Assembly: GCA_964560565.1 (NCBI GenBank)
Contig: CAZLMF010000068.1
Span: 1 to 8,208 of the forward strand
Direction of reading: 5' to 3'
From: CAZLMF01 sp964560565
GTDB lineage: Bacteria; Bacillota; Clostridia; Oscillospirales; Ruminococcaceae
DNA length: 8,208 nucleotides
Both the position numbers and the translations under genes were made by a program. Below the pieces are notes generated by a model. That model made no database searches, was not told the origin of the DNA, and saw only the letters and a program-made list of their open reading frames with translations. This document shows, piece after piece, positions 6,435-8,208 of the stretch (its first letter is position 1; each line of letters begins with the position of its first letter).

Positions 6435-7259
6435 TTATGCCTTTTTCTTCTTAGCAACTACTATAACAACAGCTACAATAACAACAACACCAGCTGCAAT
6501 AAGTATAGGGATCAATAATGAACCACTGTCATCGGAATCATCTGCAGCGGCTGTAGTAGTGGTAGTTTCTGCAGCAGTGGTGGTGGTAGTCTCTTCGGTA
6601 GTCGTGGTAGTAGTCTCTTCAGTAGTCGTAGTAGTCTCCTCAATTGGCTTGTCATAGTTAAATCCGGAAACTGTGAACTCAAGCTCAATGGACTTGGTGG
6701 GCATCAAATAACCAAAAATGCCATTTTCGTAGTCGCCAAGATCAGCGTTCCAAATATTAATAGCTAAAATGCTCTCATATTCCTTTGAGTCAGGATTAAT
6801 ATAAGCCTCTTCGAAGGTGTGCTTAGTGCTTCCGTCCATTTTAACTTTAACATCGCTAAAGTTAATTTCATCGCTTAGTGGGATATCGGTTGAAACAAAC
6901 AAGAGATTTAAAAACTCATCAGCACCAAAATCAAAGTCGGTAATTGAAACTGAATATGTACCATTTCCTTCGATTACAGTGTCATTAAATGTTCCAGCTT
7001 TAGCGATAGCAACATTTCCTTCCCAACCGGTAAGCTGATCAAACCATACAGTGCCGTCCTCAGCGACGACTCCTTTGCCGTAGGTTGCTTCATCAAATCC
7101 ATTTCTAAAGATATATGATTGAGATTGAACGCCAATATACGCGTTATAGGTCCCGTCTAGGTCTACCGCGGGAGCGCTTTCTGCAAAGGCAGTGATAGTA
7201 GCACCTACAAATAGCATTGCAGAGACAAACAGAGTTGCGAGAAATCTAACCTTTTTCAT
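6435..7259 (-). CDS. Secreted, membrane-anchored surface protein with Thr/Glu-rich linker
   Basis: A 274-residue protein. Residues 1-26 are a signal peptide (MKKVRFLATLFVSAMLFVGA, cleavage likely after AFA). Residues 30-200 form a globular exported domain rich in aromatic and beta-prone segments (GTYNAYIGVQSQSYIF, VWFDQLTGWEGN, FLNLLFVSTDIPL). It looks like a beta-sandwich, but I cannot assign a family. Residues 207-239 are a linker of five- or six-Thr runs separated by EE or AAE, likely O-glycosylated or extended through the wall. Residues 248-269 are a transmembrane helix followed by KKKK, an anchor with the C-terminus inside. No LPxTG sortase motif is present. The start at 7259 is set by AAGGAGG eight bases upstream; a longer frame from 7346 would begin with TTG inside the -35 box. 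It lies just upstream of the sugar-uptake operon but has its own promoter and terminator, so a glycan-binding role is only a guess. Confidence 0.85.
   Translation of the reverse strand: MKKVRFLATLFVSAMLFVGATITAFAESAPAVDLDGTYNAYIGVQSQSYIFRNGFDEATYGKGVVAEDGTVWFDQLTGWEGNVAIAKAGTFNDTVIEGNGTYSVSITDFDFGADEFLNLLFVSTDIPLSDEINFSDVKVKMDGSTKHTFEEAYINPDSKEYESILAINIWNADLGDYENGIFGYLMPTKSIELEFTVSGFNYDKPIEETTTTTEETTTTTTEETTTTTAAETTTTTAAADDSDDSGSLLIPILIAAGVVVIVAVVIVVAKKKKA
6543..6641 (-). repeat. Low-complexity ACT/ACC-rich repeat coding for the Thr linker
   Basis: About 99 bp coding for runs of five or six Thr separated by Glu-Glu, Ala-Ala-Glu or Ala-Ala-Ala. The Thr codons are mainly ACT and ACC, giving near-tandem trinucleotides. 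Because the unit is three bases, slippage would change linker length without breaking the frame. Confidence 0.85.
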
Positions 7260-7267
7260 TAAATCTT

Positions 7268-7273
7268 CCTCCT
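7268..7273 (-). promoter_or_regulatory. Ribosome binding site that sets the surface protein start
   Basis: A perfect AGGAGG on the minus strand, eight bases before the ATG at 7259, directly in front of a classical signal peptide. It rules out the longer in-frame start at 7346. Confidence 0.85.
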
Positions 7274-7317
7274 TAAATCGTTTACGTAATAAAACCAGCA
7301 GTATTAAACTACAATCT

Positions 7318-7346
7318 ATATTAACACCAAAAAAGGTATCTGTCAA
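7318..7346 (-). promoter_or_regulatory. Promoter of the surface protein gene
   Basis: A perfect TTGACA (7341-7346, minus strand) is followed after 17 bp by TAATAT (7318-7323, four of six matches to TATAAT). A closer match, TATAGA, lies 20 bp from the -35, which is too far. Transcription would begin near 7311, giving a leader of about 50 bases with an 8-bp palindrome TTACGTAA at 7282-7289. The -35 call is firm and the -10 less so. Confidence 0.55.
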
Positions 7347-7416
7347 GATGCATTTTCCATCCTGTTAGGAGTAGGTTGTAGGATTACAATAGACTAGATT
7401 AGAAAGCAACAGGCAA

Positions 7417-7455
7417 GCAAAAAATCAATTTTTGCCCTTTCAATATCCTATTGAA
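7417..7455 (-). terminator. Possible weak terminator after the acetyltransferase gene
   Basis: Two short inverted repeats lie 12-50 bases after the stop codon: TTCAATA/TATTGAA around a three-base loop (7439-7455), and GCAAAAA/TTTTTGC around a five-base loop (7417-7435) whose second arm is itself T-rich. Neither is a strong GC-rich stem followed by a U-tract, so this is tentative. Confidence 0.35.
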
Positions 7456-7467
7456 GAAAAAATACTT

Positions 7468-7947
7468 TCATTTAGTTAAATCGCAAACCATAATATACTC
7501 TTCTTCATTTTCATCTATAATTTCAAAACCAACCTTTTTGTAAATCGACACTGCATAGTTGACCTTTTGAACAGCTAAAGATGCTTTTGAATAGCCAGAG
7601 CTCTTTAATAACTCGAGCATTTTCTTCATAAGGTCAGTCCCAATCCCTAACCCCCGATACTTTTTGTAAAGTGAGATTGCAAAAGAGGGTGTATCATCGT
7701 CAACATGACCATAGTCATTCATAATTCTAACCCACACTGCACCTATTATTTTATCGTCAATAACAGCAACCAAGCATCTATCATCTTTTTTCTTGCCGAA
7801 ATCAGAAATGTATATTTCCACCTCTGGTAATTTTATAATATCCTTTGACGGTGGCATTCCACCTTCTGGAATAAAAATAGCTTCGTATATAAAATCATCG
7901 AGGTGATGAACTTCATCTCTTTTAAGCTCTCTAATAATGTAATTCAT
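7468..7947 (-). CDS. GNAT family N-acetyltransferase
   Basis: A 159-residue soluble enzyme of the GNAT superfamily, which moves an acetyl group from acetyl-CoA to an amine. Motif A, which holds the CoA pyrophosphate, is clear: YRGLGIGTDLMKKMLELL at about 97-114 contains the R-G-x-G-x-G pattern. Asn130 and Tyr136, within NYAVSIYKKVGFEII, match motif B and the usual general-acid Tyr. The central strands (CLVAVIDDKIIGAVWVRI) fit the fold and the length is normal for a single-domain member. The acceptor cannot be predicted; it could be a small molecule, peptide or protein. AGAGGTG precedes the ATG at 7947. The gene follows the DUF4180 gene by 54 bases with no hairpin between them, so co-transcription is likely. 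It appears unrelated to the transport operon downstream. Confidence 0.92.
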   Translation of the reverse strand: MNYIIRELKRDEVHHLDDFIYEAIFIPEGGMPPSKDIIKLPEVEIYISDFGKKKDDRCLVAVIDDKIIGAVWVRIMNDYGHVDDDTPSFAISLYKKYRGLGIGTDLMKKMLELLKSSGYSKASLAVQKVNYAVSIYKKVGFEIIDENEEEYIMVCDLTK

Positions 7948-8001
7948 TTAACACCTCTGAAACGTAAGTATTATTCCCCGTTTAATTTTAGACTAATTTA
8001 T

Positions 8002-8208
8002 TTATACTCTGCTCAATTTTTCGACAGCATCTTCTTCGGAAGATACAAAGAAGATATCTTTTCCTTTATTGCTTTCATATATGAAAGCTTTAAGAGACTT
8101 ACTTGTATAACCTGAAAAGTCACCAACAATTGCAAACTTAAACTGGTAATTTATAAACTTTTGCAAAATTTCACCGGCAATCCTTGTGCTCAAAACAAAG
8201 AAATCTGG
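8002..8208 (-). CDS. DUF4180 domain protein, C-terminal part (5' end outside window)
   Basis: The last 68 codons of a gene whose start lies beyond the right edge. The visible sequence runs from PDFFVLSTRIAGEILQKF through FAIVGDFSGYTSKSLKAFIY and ESNKGKDIFFVSS to DAVEKLSRV. I recognise this as the conserved C-terminal half of DUF4180 (full family about 110-120 residues, function unknown). A TTG at 8193 could be read as a start, but the five codons before it (PDFFV) continue the family pattern, so the TTG is an internal Leu and the gene is cut by the window rather than short. Co-transcription with the GNAT gene 54 bases downstream is likely. Confidence 0.85.
   Translation of the reverse strand, partial: PDFFVLSTRIAGEILQKFINYQFKFAIVGDFSGYTSKSLKAFIYESNKGKDIFFVSSEEDAVEKLSRV

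Noticed and set aside
6435..6520. LPxTG sortase anchor on the Thr-rich surface protein
   Set aside because: The residues before the hydrophobic segment are DDSDDSGSLLIP; no LPxTG or close variant is present, only a transmembrane helix and Lys tail.
6430..6657. Plus-strand open frame very rich in Val and Ser
   Set aside because: It is the antisense of the Thr/Glu linker codons and has no start signal or recognisable fold.
8002..8193. Complete small protein of 63 residues starting at TTG
   Set aside because: The frame stays open to the window edge, and PDFFV upstream continues the DUF4180 pattern, so it is a truncated view of a longer gene.

Overview
This window looks like a stretch of a low-GC Gram-positive chromosome, most likely an anaerobic gut or rumen Clostridia (Oscillospiraceae/Ruminococcaceae or Lachnospiraceae type). 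The reasons are AT-rich intergenic DNA, strong AGGAGG ribosome binding sites, a lipoprotein-type binding protein, an LplA/LplB/LplC-plus-YesL transport cluster, a BspA-type leucine-rich repeat surface protein, and a Thr/Glu-rich anchored surface protein. The taxon is an inference from gene content. All eight genes I support lie on the minus strand, so biological order runs from high to low coordinates.

Layout in transcription order. (1) 8208-8002: C-terminal part of a DUF4180 protein, cut by the window edge, followed after 54 bp by (2) a small GNAT acetyltransferase (7947-7468). (3) 7259-6435: a secreted, membrane-anchored surface protein with an unrecognised N-terminal domain, a TTTTT/EE linker and a C-terminal transmembrane anchor. 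It has its own TTGACA promoter and a hairpin terminator (6371-6404). (4) 6227-1277: a four-gene carbohydrate-uptake operon encoding an LplB-type permease with an extra N-terminal membrane domain, an LplC-type permease, a large solute-binding lipoprotein and a YesL-family (DUF624) membrane protein. A GC-rich hairpin sits between the last two genes and a long perfect hairpin (1199-1238) closes the operon. (5) 1027-1: a secreted LRR_5/BspA-type protein that runs off the left edge, with a good extended -10 promoter.

The transport genes probably make one Type I ABC importer for an oligosaccharide. The lipoprotein captures the ligand outside, LplB and LplC form the channel, and an ATPase encoded elsewhere (MsmX type) would drive it, because none is present here. 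The two surface proteins on either side could take part in adhesion or glycan binding, but only their position suggests this. No RNA genes, insertion sequences, CRISPR arrays or phage genes were seen. I found no clear new system. The most unusual items are the roughly 190-residue membrane extension on the LplB-type permease, the hairpin before yesL, and the nested repeat structure of the LRR gene. Four starts were moved downstream of the longest possible reading frame because a ribosome binding site, promoter box or hairpin decides them.
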